Positions 39,574-49,355 of a stretch of 64,000 nucleotides of DNA are shown one piece after another. Under the pieces are notes generated by a model. It was not told the origin of the DNA, made no database searches, and saw only the letters and a list, made by a program, of their open reading frames with translations. The stretch lies in contig NZ_KL407334.1 of the NCBI RefSeq assembly GCF_000706625.1, positions 1,494,316 to 1,558,315 of the forward strand. Direction: 5' to 3'. The DNA comes from Bartonella koehlerae C-29 (lineage in GTDB: Bacteria; Pseudomonadota; Alphaproteobacteria; Rhizobiales; Rhizobiaceae). Position 1 is the stretch's first letter. Every line of letters begins with the position of its first letter. A program made the translations under genes and the position numbers.

Positions 39574-40263
39574 ATGGACTTTCAATTAAAAAGGGGATTT
39601 ATGTTTATCCAATCATTTCTTTTTTTTATTCTTGGTGTTGCCGCAACTTCTTGGTTGCTCGTAATTTTTTCCCCTCTTATTTGGCGCAAAGCGCTTCATT
39701 TTGCGCAGAAGGTTGTTTCTGCGCAAATTCCATTATCCTTGAATGAAATACAAGCAAACTACGATTTTCTCCGTGCACAACACGCTGTAGAACTAGCGCA
39801 CAATGAACAAAAATACGAAGCTTTGCAAAAAAAATATGCCCAACAGAAAATACAACTAAGTCAGACAATAGAACAGCTCTATCGACTACGTTTCCCCACA
39901 CAAAACACGTCTTATTCCTCGTATGAAAAAGAATCTATCGCAACAAAGAACGAAAACAGTGCTTTTACAACAAACACTTTCATAATGGAGATCAAAACCA
40001 TGCGTGAAAAAATTGCATACTATCAGCAACATTTGCAAGAAATTCAAACCGATAAACTCGACGCTACTTCTAACCATAAACTCCTAGATGAACTACGCGA
40101 AGAAACAAAAGAATTAGCTGCAACATTAGCTGCTCAAATAGCTCTGCAAGAAGGGGAAGATTCACCCATCAACACATTGATCCAAAATTCTCAAAGCAAA
40201 GAGGACCTAGCGTCACGTATTCGCAAAAAAATAACCTGTAAAAAAAACACATCTCTTACATGA
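39574..40263 (+). CDS. Membrane-anchored coiled-coil protein, unknown function
   Basis: The 229-residue product starts directly after the stop of the DUF1134 gene (or at the ATG at 39601). It has one N-terminal membrane helix (about residues 10–35, FLFFILGVAATSWLLVIF). A long charged coiled coil follows at about 60–115, and a second helical part at about 145–195 contains LREETKELAATLAAQIALQEG. No enzymatic motif is seen. The layout fits an envelope-spanning adaptor working with the EipA-like protein, but this is inference from the operon. I do not recognise the family. Confidence 0.75.
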   Translation: MDFQLKRGFMFIQSFLFFILGVAATSWLLVIFSPLIWRKALHFAQKVVSAQIPLSLNEIQANYDFLRAQHAVELAHNEQKYEALQKKYAQQKIQLSQTIEQLYRLRFPTQNTSYSSYEKESIATKNENSAFTTNTFIMEIKTMREKIAYYQQHLQEIQTDKLDATSNHKLLDELREETKELAATLAAQIALQEGEDSPINTLIQNSQSKEDLASRIRKKITCKKNTSLT

Positions 40264-40513
40264 GTTGTTTTTTAAAAACGATTGAGTATAATTTTCTGCA
40301 TCAATGAATGCTCATATTAACTGCATCTTCCATAACTACAAAAAATTTGTCCTTGTATTAAGAGAAAGAAACATAAGAAAACTTTTATCTTGATTAAAGA
40401 AAAGTGCTTTATGTAATTTGTAACTTTGTTTTTTAAGTTATCACTTTTCTAAAACACTTTCACAGATGTACTCTCAATCAAAGCCTGTTATTAAATGGGT
40501 TGAAAGGTAAAAG

Positions 40514-40529
40514 CATTCTCTTAAGAATG
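40514..40529 (-). terminator. Weak hairpin at the aminotransferase stop codon
   Basis: CATTCT/AGAATG forms a 6-base stem over the stop codon, followed on the minus strand by CTTTTACC. It is short and tentative. Confidence 0.3.
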
Positions 40530-41639
40530 ATAAAAATCTCTTATTTTCTGGATAATCATATCCTGATCACTTTTTGTCAAATAAGGATGCATCGGTAAAC
40601 TGAGAACACAATCTCTCAGAGATTCAGAAACAGAAAGAGAACCGTTGACATAAGGAAAGTGTTTATAAGCTGGCTGTTGATGCAATGGAGTTCTATAATA
40701 AACCATTGTAGGAATAGAATTTTTCTGTAAATAATCCTGTAATCTATCGCGGTCTCCTACCTTAAGAGTATATTGTGCATAAGCGCAACGAGCATCTTCT
40801 ACCACTTCTGGAACTGTGACAATATCTCTTAAATTATCGGAATAATATTGCGCAATCGCTACGCGCTTTTCCATTTCCTCTTCAAAGATAACGAATTTTT
40901 CTAACAAGATTGCAGCTTGAATTGTATCCAAGCGTGAATTCAAACCAATACGCACATTATTATATTGCGTTTTACCTTTCCCATGAAACAGGATAGAACG
41001 TAAAAGTGCTGCTAAATTGTCATCACTGGTCATCATAGCGCCTCCATCACCATAACACCCCAATGGTTTTGCAGGATAAAAACTTGTCGCAGCCACATCA
41101 CCAAAAGCTCCGCACATAATATTGCCGCTTCTTCCCCCCATTGATTGAGCAGCATCTTCAATCACAAAAAGATTTTCCTTTGCAGCCACTTGAGCAATTT
41201 GCGCATAGTCAGCAGGAAGCCCAAACAAATCCACAGCAATAATTGCCTTTGGTTTGAGACGTCCCTCTTTTTTAATCATCTCAATTGCTTCACAAAGTTT
41301 CTCAACATCGATATTGAATGTATCAGGAAAAACATCAACAAAAACAGGTTCTGCTCCTACCAAAGCAACCACTTCAGCAGTTGCTGAAAACGTGAAGCTA
41401 GGACAAAAAACAGCATCACCTGGCCCAATATTTTTAGCCATAAGAGGCATCTTTAAGGCATCCGTTCCATTGGCACAGGCAATCACATGTTTAACGCCAA
41501 GATAATCTGCCAATTGCTCTTCAAATTCTGTCACTTTTGGCCCCAAAATGTACTGACCACTGGCAACCACATGCGCAATTGCAGCATTCACTTTATCTTC
41601 AATGCGCGCACGCTGCGCCCCAAGATCGATGAATTGCAT
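40521..41639 (-). CDS. DegT/DnrJ/EryC1/StrS-family sugar aminotransferase
   Basis: This 372-residue PLP enzyme makes amino sugars from keto-sugar nucleotides. The PLP-related motifs are FVIEDAAQSMGG (Asp contacting the pyridine nitrogen) and FYPAKPLGCYGDGGAM (the Schiff-base Lys). The N-terminus MQFIDLGAQRARIEDKV starts at the ATG at 41639, which has a GGAG site; an upstream in-frame ATG at 41660 is less likely. It follows an oxidoreductase gene of the Gfo/Idh/MocA family in the same direction. The pair resembles WbpB/WbpE-type genes that make UDP-diacetamido sugars for lipopolysaccharide. That role is inference. Confidence 0.88.
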   Translation of the reverse strand: MQFIDLGAQRARIEDKVNAAIAHVVASGQYILGPKVTEFEEQLADYLGVKHVIACANGTDALKMPLMAKNIGPGDAVFCPSFTFSATAEVVALVGAEPVFVDVFPDTFNIDVEKLCEAIEMIKKEGRLKPKAIIAVDLFGLPADYAQIAQVAAKENLFVIEDAAQSMGGRSGNIMCGAFGDVAATSFYPAKPLGCYGDGGAMMTSDDNLAALLRSILFHGKGKTQYNNVRIGLNSRLDTIQAAILLEKFVIFEEEMEKRVAIAQYYSDNLRDIVTVPEVVEDARCAYAQYTLKVGDRDRLQDYLQKNSIPTMVYYRTPLHQQPAYKHFPYVNGSLSVSESLRDCVLSLPMHPYLTKSDQDMIIQKIRDFYHS

Positions 41640-41687
41640 ATTAACTCCATTGATAATCACAAGAATACAAAAGGCTACTAATCTCTT

Positions 41688-42644
41688 TTATCTCTGATAA
41701 TTGATACCAGCAGCAGTTAAAATCCGTAAAATAGCAATAGCATCATTGCCGTTTGTACGAGGCGATCGACGTGTTTCAATACAATGAAGAAAATGCTTTA
41801 ATTCGCAAGTAAGCGGTAAATCTTCATAAATATTAATGTAACTCAGCTCATCAGTGCTAAAAGCCCACTCTTGATTCTCCTTCCAAACGGCAAAAGGGTG
41901 AAATGCCACTTTACGGCTCCACGGTTCCAGATCATCAAAAACGAGCATAGCCTTTGTCCCAACAACCGTTAAACGCCTTTCACGATAGGGACTAAGGCGT
42001 GAAACAAAAAGATGACTACGGACACCATTTGGAAAAGTCATATGAATATGAGCGAAATCAGAACACTGATCAATTACAGCAGCCCCCTCTCCACGAATTT
42101 CAGAGGGTTCACATCCTGTCAAAGCCAAAATCATTGAGAGATCATGAGGAGCAAGATCCCATAAAGCATCGCTTTGTGTATGAAATTTTCCAAAGCCTAA
42201 TCGATGAGAATAAATATAACGCACATCTCCCAGTTCTCCCTTTTCCACCAATTCAGATATTTTTTCAAAAGCAGGATGAAAGCGCAAAATATGGCCCACC
42301 ATAAGAATCCGTCCGCATTCACTAGCCGCTTGAACTTGACGTTCAGCATTAACAACATCCAAAGCAATTGGTTTTTCAACAAGGACATCTTTGCCATTTT
42401 TTACAGCACGCAAAACACTTTCTGTATGAAATTGTGGAGGCAGAGCTAATACCAACGCATCAATATCTTTACGAATAAAAAGATCATCAGGCTCCACAGC
42501 ATCAACGCCATATAGGCTTGCAAAACTTGCAGTACGATCACCATCAACATCAGAAACTGCTGCTAAAGCTCTAAGACTTTGGAGTGTCCGTATATGATTT
42601 CCACCCCAATAACCGCACCCTAAAACCGCTATACGTGGCACCAT
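41688..42644 (-). CDS. Gfo/Idh/MocA-family oxidoreductase
   Basis: This 318-residue NAD(P)-dependent sugar oxidoreductase has the Rossmann motif VLGCGYWGGNHIRTL at the N-terminus and the catalytic-region VEKPIALDVV motif. The middle part contains LWDLAPHDLSMIL (His in the substrate site). It is the first gene of a two-gene unit with the DegT aminotransferase (48 bases apart). Enzymes like WbpB oxidise UDP-GlcNAcA to the 3-keto sugar that the aminotransferase then uses. The exact sugar is unknown. Confidence 0.86.
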   Translation of the reverse strand: MVPRIAVLGCGYWGGNHIRTLQSLRALAAVSDVDGDRTASFASLYGVDAVEPDDLFIRKDIDALVLALPPQFHTESVLRAVKNGKDVLVEKPIALDVVNAERQVQAASECGRILMVGHILRFHPAFEKISELVEKGELGDVRYIYSHRLGFGKFHTQSDALWDLAPHDLSMILALTGCEPSEIRGEGAAVIDQCSDFAHIHMTFPNGVRSHLFVSRLSPYRERRLTVVGTKAMLVFDDLEPWSRKVAFHPFAVWKENQEWAFSTDELSYINIYEDLPLTCELKHFLHCIETRRSPRTNGNDAIAILRILTAAGINYQR

Positions 42645-42812
42645 TTTTATGCCTTACCCTACTCATCATATAAAAATTATACTTCTCTATACTCCATATC
42701 GATGATAAAATAGAATGACAAGAGAAAAGCTTAAAAACGATGCTTGACATCTTACTATTCTACCTCTTATATCCGCAGAAGGTAAAATAAATTGTAATCA
42801 TATTTTTTATTT

Positions 42813-42886
42813 GGCGGAGTAGCTCAGTAGGTTAGAGCAGAGGAATCATAATCCTTGTGTCGGGGGTTCAAATCCCTCCTCCGCTA
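42813..42886 (+). tRNA. tRNA-Met (CAU), elongator type
   Basis: A full cloverleaf is readable: acceptor GGCGGAG/CTCCGCT with one G-U, a D arm from AGCTCAGTAGGTTAGAGC, and the anticodon loop ATCATAA with CAU. The T arm has GGGGGTTCAAATCCCTC. The discriminator is A and the CCA end is only partly encoded (CCG follows). A G1-U72 pair and the D-loop suggest the elongator form rather than the initiator. A T run follows the gene. Confidence 0.93.
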
Positions 42887-43284
42887 CCGTTTTTCTCTCG
42901 GAATAGTTGTCAGAAGATTTTATACCTTTTTTAGCTTTTCAGGAACTCTTCTATAAAGCTTTAAAGAGCTACTAAGCCTTTTTAAAAACCTCTACAGAGC
43001 TTCTTAAAAAAATCTATCTCCTTACTGATTCTAAAATGCCCGCAACTAAACTTTTTCTAAAAAAGATACAACTATATAGTATATAAGAATTCCTATACTC
43101 TTTTAAATCATGTTAGCTTCTCTGCTTTTTCAGCATATCCCTTAACTATTTACTCTCTTATCATAATCATATGATGTTCATTTTTAATAAAACATGAAGT
43201 AAACAATTTCTTTTAAAAAGACTACTTAATAAAATATTTATATAAAAATAATCTACCTTCATTTTATATTATTATATAAAAAGA
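42887..43284. other. Gap between tRNA-Met and the autotransporter relic
   Basis: AT-rich, with no recognised gene or hairpin besides the T run directly after the tRNA. The missing 5' end of the autotransporter gene would be expected here but I do not see its signal peptide. Confidence 0.4.
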
Positions 43285-46142
43285 TGCAGAAAATGAAAAT
43301 TACAAATTAAGCAAGGAAAATACTAATATAAAAGTCCTTTCTATCGCATACAAAAGCTGTAGCAATCGTATTTTCGACACTCATCTCAATGCACATGCGA
43401 AAGTTCTTAAAGTTTTTAATGGGAATAAAAAAGAAATATCCAACGAAAGCTACGATAATCTTCTGGCAACAAAGGATAGAAAAATCATTGGCAAGCATTT
43501 AGCGCTGGGCATTATTACTCCGCAAAGAGAATCATATTTTGAAACCATTATTATGATTGAAGAACCTGACAGTTCTAATGAATTATTGGAAGATACATAG
43601 TTGGTACCCCAATTGGAACTAACACTTTGCTATAAATACGATATTTAAGGAACAGCAGTACATTAAAATGACAGAAGGCTATATCAACGTTTATGCAAAC
43701 GCTGTTAGCCTATTTGGTAATAACAGTAAACTGGGAAATATCACAATAACAAATTTATGAGAGTGCATACGATAGCGTACTAACAAACACAATAAATGCT
43801 TATAAAAAAAGTAAAATTACCTTGAAAAATGTAACTGTTACAGAAGCACCAAACAGCATAAATGCAGAAGATGATTCCGAAATAACAGCCCGGGTGGCTC
43901 CTTTAGAGGAAAAATATAGGCGGGAAATGGTAGTAATACTATTTTAAAAGACAGTGTTGAAGTAACATCATTCAAGGGTGATATAATAGAAAATGGATAT
44001 GAACCAGGTGATGGGCTATACACAAGCAGTTCTCAATCTAAAATAACGATGACAGGAGGAATAGTCACCGCAAATGGATCTACTTTTATCTTAGAAGATG
44101 GTTGACATATTGATCTAACAAATATTTCTGCAACAACAGGAGTTTCTGGCTTACAGTTTGCAACTTATTTAAATAATGATCCAGACAACCAAAATAATCC
44201 ACCAAAATATCATAACAATGAAGTTAATTTAACTAATACAGCTTTTCGCGTTGAAAATGGCGCTGGAATTCTTATTAGAGCTTTTGTTGCAAAGAAGATC
44301 GAAAATAGTACTACTTCATTAATCGGTAAAGTGAATCTTCATAATTCAGAAATCCATGCCGATATTTTATTAAATGACGGTATTTTTGAGAACAAAATTT
44401 CTTTAAAAGATAAAAATTTGTGGGATGGAAAAGAAGCTACGGAGATATCCAAAGGTACCTTCATATTAAATGCTGATCATTCCATTTTAAAAGGTAGAGC
44501 AAACATTGCACAAGAAAGAAACGTACTCTTTGACCTGAAAAGCGATACGAAATGGATTTTGAAAATCAGTAAACAAGAAAAAGATAATGCAGGAAATTTG
44601 CTTGATATCACTCAAAGATCACATTCTGATATGTCTGTATTTAATTTCTCTATCATTTTTGATTTACCAACAGAGGATCATTATCAAATATTGCATATAG
44701 GCTCTGGAAAACCAGATACCAAGGCAGTCTATAATGCTACAGGAAATGCACAGATTTTCTTTAATACCGAATGGAGTGATGGTGCAAAAATAAACGAGCA
44801 AAAAACCGATCGCCTTCTCATTCATGGTGATGTTTCAGGAAATACAAATGTTCTTGTTAAAGGACATTTAAAAGGGAATAATGTCCAAACAAAGATTTCC
44901 GACGTTAAAACAAATATACGGGGACTTTCACTTATTCAAGTTTCTAGGAAAGCCGAAGAAGGCTCCTTCAAATTAGTAAATGGTTATACCACAATCAATG
45001 GATCACCTGATAAGTATATGCTACGTGCCTATGGACCAAACTCAAGCCATGGCAAAGCTAATATTGAACAAAATCTGTTTGATAACAAAGATGAAAACTT
45101 CTGGGATTTCCGTTTGCAACCTGAATTTCTTAATTCTAATCCTGGTCCTAACCCCAATCCTGGATCAAATGTGCATGCCGTTGTACCACAAATGGCAAGC
45201 TATTTGGTCATGCCAAATGCCCTCTTCTATACGGGATTGACCAATATGGCTAAACAAAATGCACTATTAGCCAATAGAAGAATATCTGTCTTGGGAAAAG
45301 AGCAAGAGAAAAAGAACGGCTTCTTCTTATATACCTATGGCAGTACAGGAAAATTCTCCTCTGAAAGTGCTCCTCGTCAATATGGTTATAGCGGCGCTGA
45401 TCTTTACTATACTGCTCTACAAGGGGGTGTTAACTTCGCAGCACTAGAAGAGCAAAATACCACAACACATTTCGCTCTTATAGGAACCTATGGACAACTG
45501 TCCTTTACCCCAAAAGATATGCAAGACGCAGGTAAGAACACGTTGAATAAGTGGTCCCTCACAGCCTATGGCAGCATACAGTATGACAATGGTTTCTATC
45601 TTGATACACTGTTGTCCTATGGAATCCTAAAGGGAGATATCACCAATGCCGTCATTGGGAAAACTGCAAAATTGGACAATGCAAAGATATGGAGCATCTC
45701 AACCACCATTGGCAAACAACTTGCAACCGGTATGGAAGGTATAACATTCGAACCGCAAGTACAACTTGCCTATCAACATTTGATGTTTGATACTCTTGTA
45801 GATGCCGATAATCTTACCATTGATATGAACAATCCTCATCAATGGATGCTCCGTGTTGGTGGGCGTTTAACCAAAACCGTTGCCATAGCTGAAAACGGAC
45901 GCTCTCTTTTTTTCTATGAAAAAGTAAATGTGATCAAAACTTTTGGCGATGATGAAGCAATACAGATTGATAAGAATTATCAACTTGATCCTATGAGCTC
46001 TTTCCTTGAAAGTGGGCTTGGAATCAGTGCTCAATTATCTCCAAACGTCTCGCTTCATGGTGATGTTAACTATCAACAAAAGCTTCAAAAAACCAGTATA
46101 TCGGGAGTAAATTTCTCAGGTGAAATACGCTATCAGTTTTAA
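43285..46142 (+). pseudogene. Autotransporter adhesin-type pseudogene with intact beta-barrel
   Basis: The 3' part (from 44331, 603 codons) encodes passenger repeats, a proline-rich linker (NPGPNPNPG at about codon 269) and a complete C-terminal autotransporter beta-barrel ending in RYQF. Upstream, passenger pieces continue in other frames: KDAENENYKLSKENTNIK from about 43285, KEQQYIKMTEGYINVYA near 43650, and NTILKDSVEVTSFKGD near 43940. A TGA stop at 44103–44105 interrupts the frame of the barrel. The GTG at 44331 is inside the passenger and lacks a signal peptide, so export is impossible. It belongs to the large Bartonella autotransporter families. Confidence 0.85.
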
Positions 46143-46189
46143 GACAAAACTGTAAAAACAAGCGTATTATAACCTATTGGTTTTAAGTA

Positions 46190-46216
46190 AAAAGGCAGCA
46201 TAGTATGTTGCCTTTT
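46190..46216 (+). terminator. Rho-independent terminator after the autotransporter
   Basis: AAAAGGCAGCA and TGTTGCCTTTT pair over 11 bases (one G-U) around TAGTA, ending in T residues, about 50 bases after the stop codon. Confidence 0.85.
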
Positions 46217-46773
46217 ATGTATTAAATCTATCTTTCTTCATTAAGAGAAATTCTCTCTTTCCAGTGACAAAAAACAAGCAAAAGATTCGCATAAATTGAA
46301 AGATTTTTATAAAATCCTCTTACTTTTCAAACAATCATGCGCAATATTTATGAATAAATAAATTTTAAAAGTGTAACGGCGTTAAAATAATAAAAACAAA
46401 ACAGATATTATAAAAACTCAGAATTTTTTTCCAATAAAATACAGCCTCATTATCCTAACGACCTGTTGTTATTTCTTATAAGCCTGAAACTCGAAATTCC
46501 AATAAAAATATCGAATATAAATTCATAATCATAAGGAAATATAACAAACAATATCAGAAAAGAACGCATTTTATGCGCTACATCTATATCTCACAGCGTT
46601 GTGCGCATATTAGGATAAAAAGTAATTGTAGCGAAAATGTCTCTCAGCCAATTTATACTGATAAACTTTTATAAATATAAGAGACCTAGGAACAAAAACA
46701 ACTAAATCCTACATTCAGAAACAAACAGAAACCTCAAACAGAAAAAATATCTCCCTCTTTTCTATAAAACCTA
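46217..46773. other. AT-rich gap, no gene recognised
   Basis: Convergent region between the autotransporter relic and the peptide transporter operon. I see no coding frame, tRNA or strong hairpin. Confidence 0.4.
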
Positions 46774-47556
46774 TCACGCTTTTTCCTCTCTATGAGCAAT
46801 AGGTTCAATACTGGCTTCAAAAAACATCTTTGTGTAATCATTTTGCGCATGTAAATTGCGCAAATCACCATTGCTAAGCTCTTCAATAATAATCCCTTTA
46901 TGCATAATTCCAACACGTTCACAGATGTGTGCAACAACAGCAAGATCGTGAGATACCATCAAATAAGTGAGTTTTTTTTCCTCTCGTAATGATTTCAATA
47001 AGTTTAAAATTTCAGCTTGTACCGAAACATCCAATGCAGATGTTGGTTCATCAAGCAGCAAAACCTCTGGCTCGATAATCAAAGCGCGTGCAAGAGCAAT
47101 ACGCTGACGTTGCCCTCCAGATAATTCATGCGGATAACGATAAAGAAATGAAGAATTTAAACCAACGGAATTTAAAGCATCACGTATCCGCGCCTTTAAA
47201 TTATCCATACCATGAATTTTAAGAGATTCAGAAAGAACAGTATAGACCATTTTTCTTGGATGAAGCGAAGCGTAAGGATCTTGAAAAACCATTTGAATAC
47301 GGCGTAGAAAACTCTTATCTCTTTTTTTTATGATTTCTTCTCCATCAAAAATGAAACGCCCACTATAGTTTGGTATAAGCCCAACCAATGTATTTAAAAT
47401 GGTTGATTTTCCACATCCAGATTCACCAATCAAACCGTAAGCTTCACCACGCTTAATGTGAAAATTAACATTTTTTACAACCGTTACTGCCTTGTGCCTA
47501 TGCCCAAAGGTTATAGATAAATTAGAAACATCGAGTATATTGTCACAATTGGTCAC
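46774..47556 (-). CDS. dppF: Peptide ABC transporter ATP-binding protein (DppF-like)
   Basis: This 260-residue ATPase powers the peptide importer as one of two different nucleotide-binding subunits. The Walker A is GESGCGKST, the signature is LSGGQRQRIALARAL, and the Walker B is VLLLDEPTSALD. A switch His lies in MVSHDLAVV. The C-terminal Opp/Dpp extension is short; the iron-sulfur Cys motif of some family members is not seen. Its start overlaps the stop of the preceding dppD-like gene by 4 bases. The substrate class is inferred from the operon. Confidence 0.9.
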   Translation of the reverse strand: MTNCDNILDVSNLSITFGHRHKAVTVVKNVNFHIKRGEAYGLIGESGCGKSTILNTLVGLIPNYSGRFIFDGEEIIKKRDKSFLRRIQMVFQDPYASLHPRKMVYTVLSESLKIHGMDNLKARIRDALNSVGLNSSFLYRYPHELSGGQRQRIALARALIIEPEVLLLDEPTSALDVSVQAEILNLLKSLREEKKLTYLMVSHDLAVVAHICERVGIMHKGIIIEELSNGDLRNLHAQNDYTKMFFEASIEPIAHREEKA

Positions 47557-48428
47557 GGGGAAACTCTTTCAATACCATTAACAATCGTAGGATCATGCAA
47601 CCAATTAGGATCGCGTTCAGGAACAGCTAAAACATCAACAGGATTATCAAGCCGTGGTAAACTCGCTAGGAGAGCCTTAGTATAAGGATGACAAGCACGA
47701 GACAAATCACGCGCAGGCAATTCCTCTAATATGCGACCAGCATACATCACCAAAACACGATCACAAAAATCAGCAATCATATTCAAATCATGGCTAATAA
47801 AAATAAGTCCTGTCCCAGATTTTGTTACAAGTTCATCTAATACTGACAACACTTGACATCTCACCGTAACATCAAGTGCAGAAGTTGGCTCATCAGCGAT
47901 AATTAAATCAGGTTCAGGAATGAGCATCATAGCAATCATCACCCGCTGCCCCATACCACCTGATATTTCATGAGGAAAGAGCCGCATTACATGTTCTGGA
48001 TCACGAATATGAACGGATTCTAACATAGAAGTTGTCTTTTCCCGTGCCTCAACTTTTGAAACACGATGATGAATACGATACGCCTCCATGATCTGATCCC
48101 CTATGCGCACTAATGGATTAAGCGAATATTTGGGGTCCTGTAAAATCATCGAAATACGCTTACCGCGAATAGCCTGCATCCGCGATTCACTTGCACTCAA
48201 TAAATCGACATCATCAAAGCACATTTTTTTAGCTTTGACGATTGCTGCTCTTGGGCTCAATTTGAGTATCGCACGCCCAGTCATTGATTTTCCAGACCCA
48301 GATTCCCCAACAATTCCGATTTTTTCTTTTCCCACAAAAAAGCTAATGCCACGTACAGCCTCTAAAACGCCGCGCGTTGTAGGAAAAGAAATACGTAAAT
48401 CTTCTATCTCTAATAATTTTTTATCCAT
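47553..48428 (-). CDS. dppD: Peptide ABC transporter ATP-binding protein (DppD-like)
   Basis: This is the second ATPase subunit of the importer. The Walker A is GESGSGKSMT, the signature is ISGGMGQRVMIAMML, and the Walker B is LIIADEPTSALD. The C-terminal oligopeptide-transporter region has HPYTKALLASLPRLD. The frame opens at 48461, but the ATG at 48428 gives the usual N-terminus MDKKLLEIEDL and overlaps the permease stop by 8 bases. Resulting length is 291 residues. Confidence 0.9.
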   Translation of the reverse strand: MDKKLLEIEDLRISFPTTRGVLEAVRGISFFVGKEKIGIVGESGSGKSMTGRAILKLSPRAAIVKAKKMCFDDVDLLSASESRMQAIRGKRISMILQDPKYSLNPLVRIGDQIMEAYRIHHRVSKVEAREKTTSMLESVHIRDPEHVMRLFPHEISGGMGQRVMIAMMLIPEPDLIIADEPTSALDVTVRCQVLSVLDELVTKSGTGLIFISHDLNMIADFCDRVLVMYAGRILEELPARDLSRACHPYTKALLASLPRLDNPVDVLAVPERDPNWLHDPTIVNGIERVSP

Positions 48429-49353
48429 TACGTGGATCCAATATATCACGAAGTCCATCACCTAAAAGGTTAAATGCAAGGCTTGCAAACAATATTGCAC
48501 AACCAGGCATCGCTGCCAACCACCAACTTGTCATCATAAATTCACGACCCGTCGAAAGCATTGCTCCCCATTCAGGACTTGGAAGTTGAGCTCCTAACCC
48601 TAAAAAACCAAGACCAGCAGCCGTTAAAATAATTCCAGACATATCCAATGTTAACCGTACCACCACTGAAGGAATACACATCGGTGCAACATGAAACAAA
48701 ATAATACGCCAAGGAGATGCCCCTTGCAAACGAATTGCAGAGATATAATCGGATGAACGTATCGTTAAAGTTTCAGCACGCGCTAAACGGGCTATTGGTG
48801 GCCAGGCTGCAATTGAAATGGCAATGGATGCATTTTCAATGCCTGGTCCTAACGCTGCTGCAAAAGCAAGAGCTAAAATCAAAGCTGGAAAAGCAAGAAA
48901 AATATCAACCATGCGCATAAGAAACGTATCAACCCATCCCCCTATATAGCCGGAGAGAGTTCCAACAATCAGCCCTATCGGTCCTACAATAATTGTAGTA
49001 AGAAAAACAATATAAAGAGTAATACGCGCACCAAAAACGAGACGACTAAAAATGTCACGCCCCAATTCATCTGTTCCAAAATAATGCAACATAGACGGTG
49101 GCTGCAATCGGTGAGCAAGGTCATTACTCATAAAATCATGAGTAGCAATCCAAGGAGCAAAAACTGCACATAAGATAATAATAAAAATAATAATTAGTCC
49201 AAATACAGCCGAAAAATTATGAAAGAATTTGATCACTGAATGATAAATTTTTTGTACGTTCGCTTGAACTATTGACCGCGGAACAGCTTCATATAACCAA
49301 TAACTTAAAGAAAATGACGATTGCGGTTTATGATGATTCATTAAGGTAGTCAT
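48421..49353 (-). CDS. dppC: Peptide ABC transporter permease (DppC-like)
   Basis: This 310-residue inner-membrane permease has about six helices and the OppC-type N-terminal tail before the first helix. The conserved YFGTDELGRDIFSRLV stretch precedes the transport domain. The coupling-loop motif EAA appears as RLARAETLTIRSSDYISAIRLQGAS. It pairs with the DppB-like permease encoded just upstream (2 bases between stop and start). It overlaps the next gene by 8 bases. Confidence 0.92.
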   Translation of the reverse strand: MTTLMNHHKPQSSFSLSYWLYEAVPRSIVQANVQKIYHSVIKFFHNFSAVFGLIIIFIIILCAVFAPWIATHDFMSNDLAHRLQPPSMLHYFGTDELGRDIFSRLVFGARITLYIVFLTTIIVGPIGLIVGTLSGYIGGWVDTFLMRMVDIFLAFPALILALAFAAALGPGIENASIAISIAAWPPIARLARAETLTIRSSDYISAIRLQGASPWRIILFHVAPMCIPSVVVRLTLDMSGIILTAAGLGFLGLGAQLPSPEWGAMLSTGREFMMTSWWLAAMPGCAILFASLAFNLLGDGLRDILDPRNG

Positions 49354-49355
49354 AT

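Noticed and set aside
44331-46142. 603-codon open frame as an intact autotransporter gene
   Set aside because: Its GTG start is inside the passenger, there is no signal peptide, and the same frame continues upstream through a TGA stop into more passenger sequence. It is the 3' part of a pseudogene.
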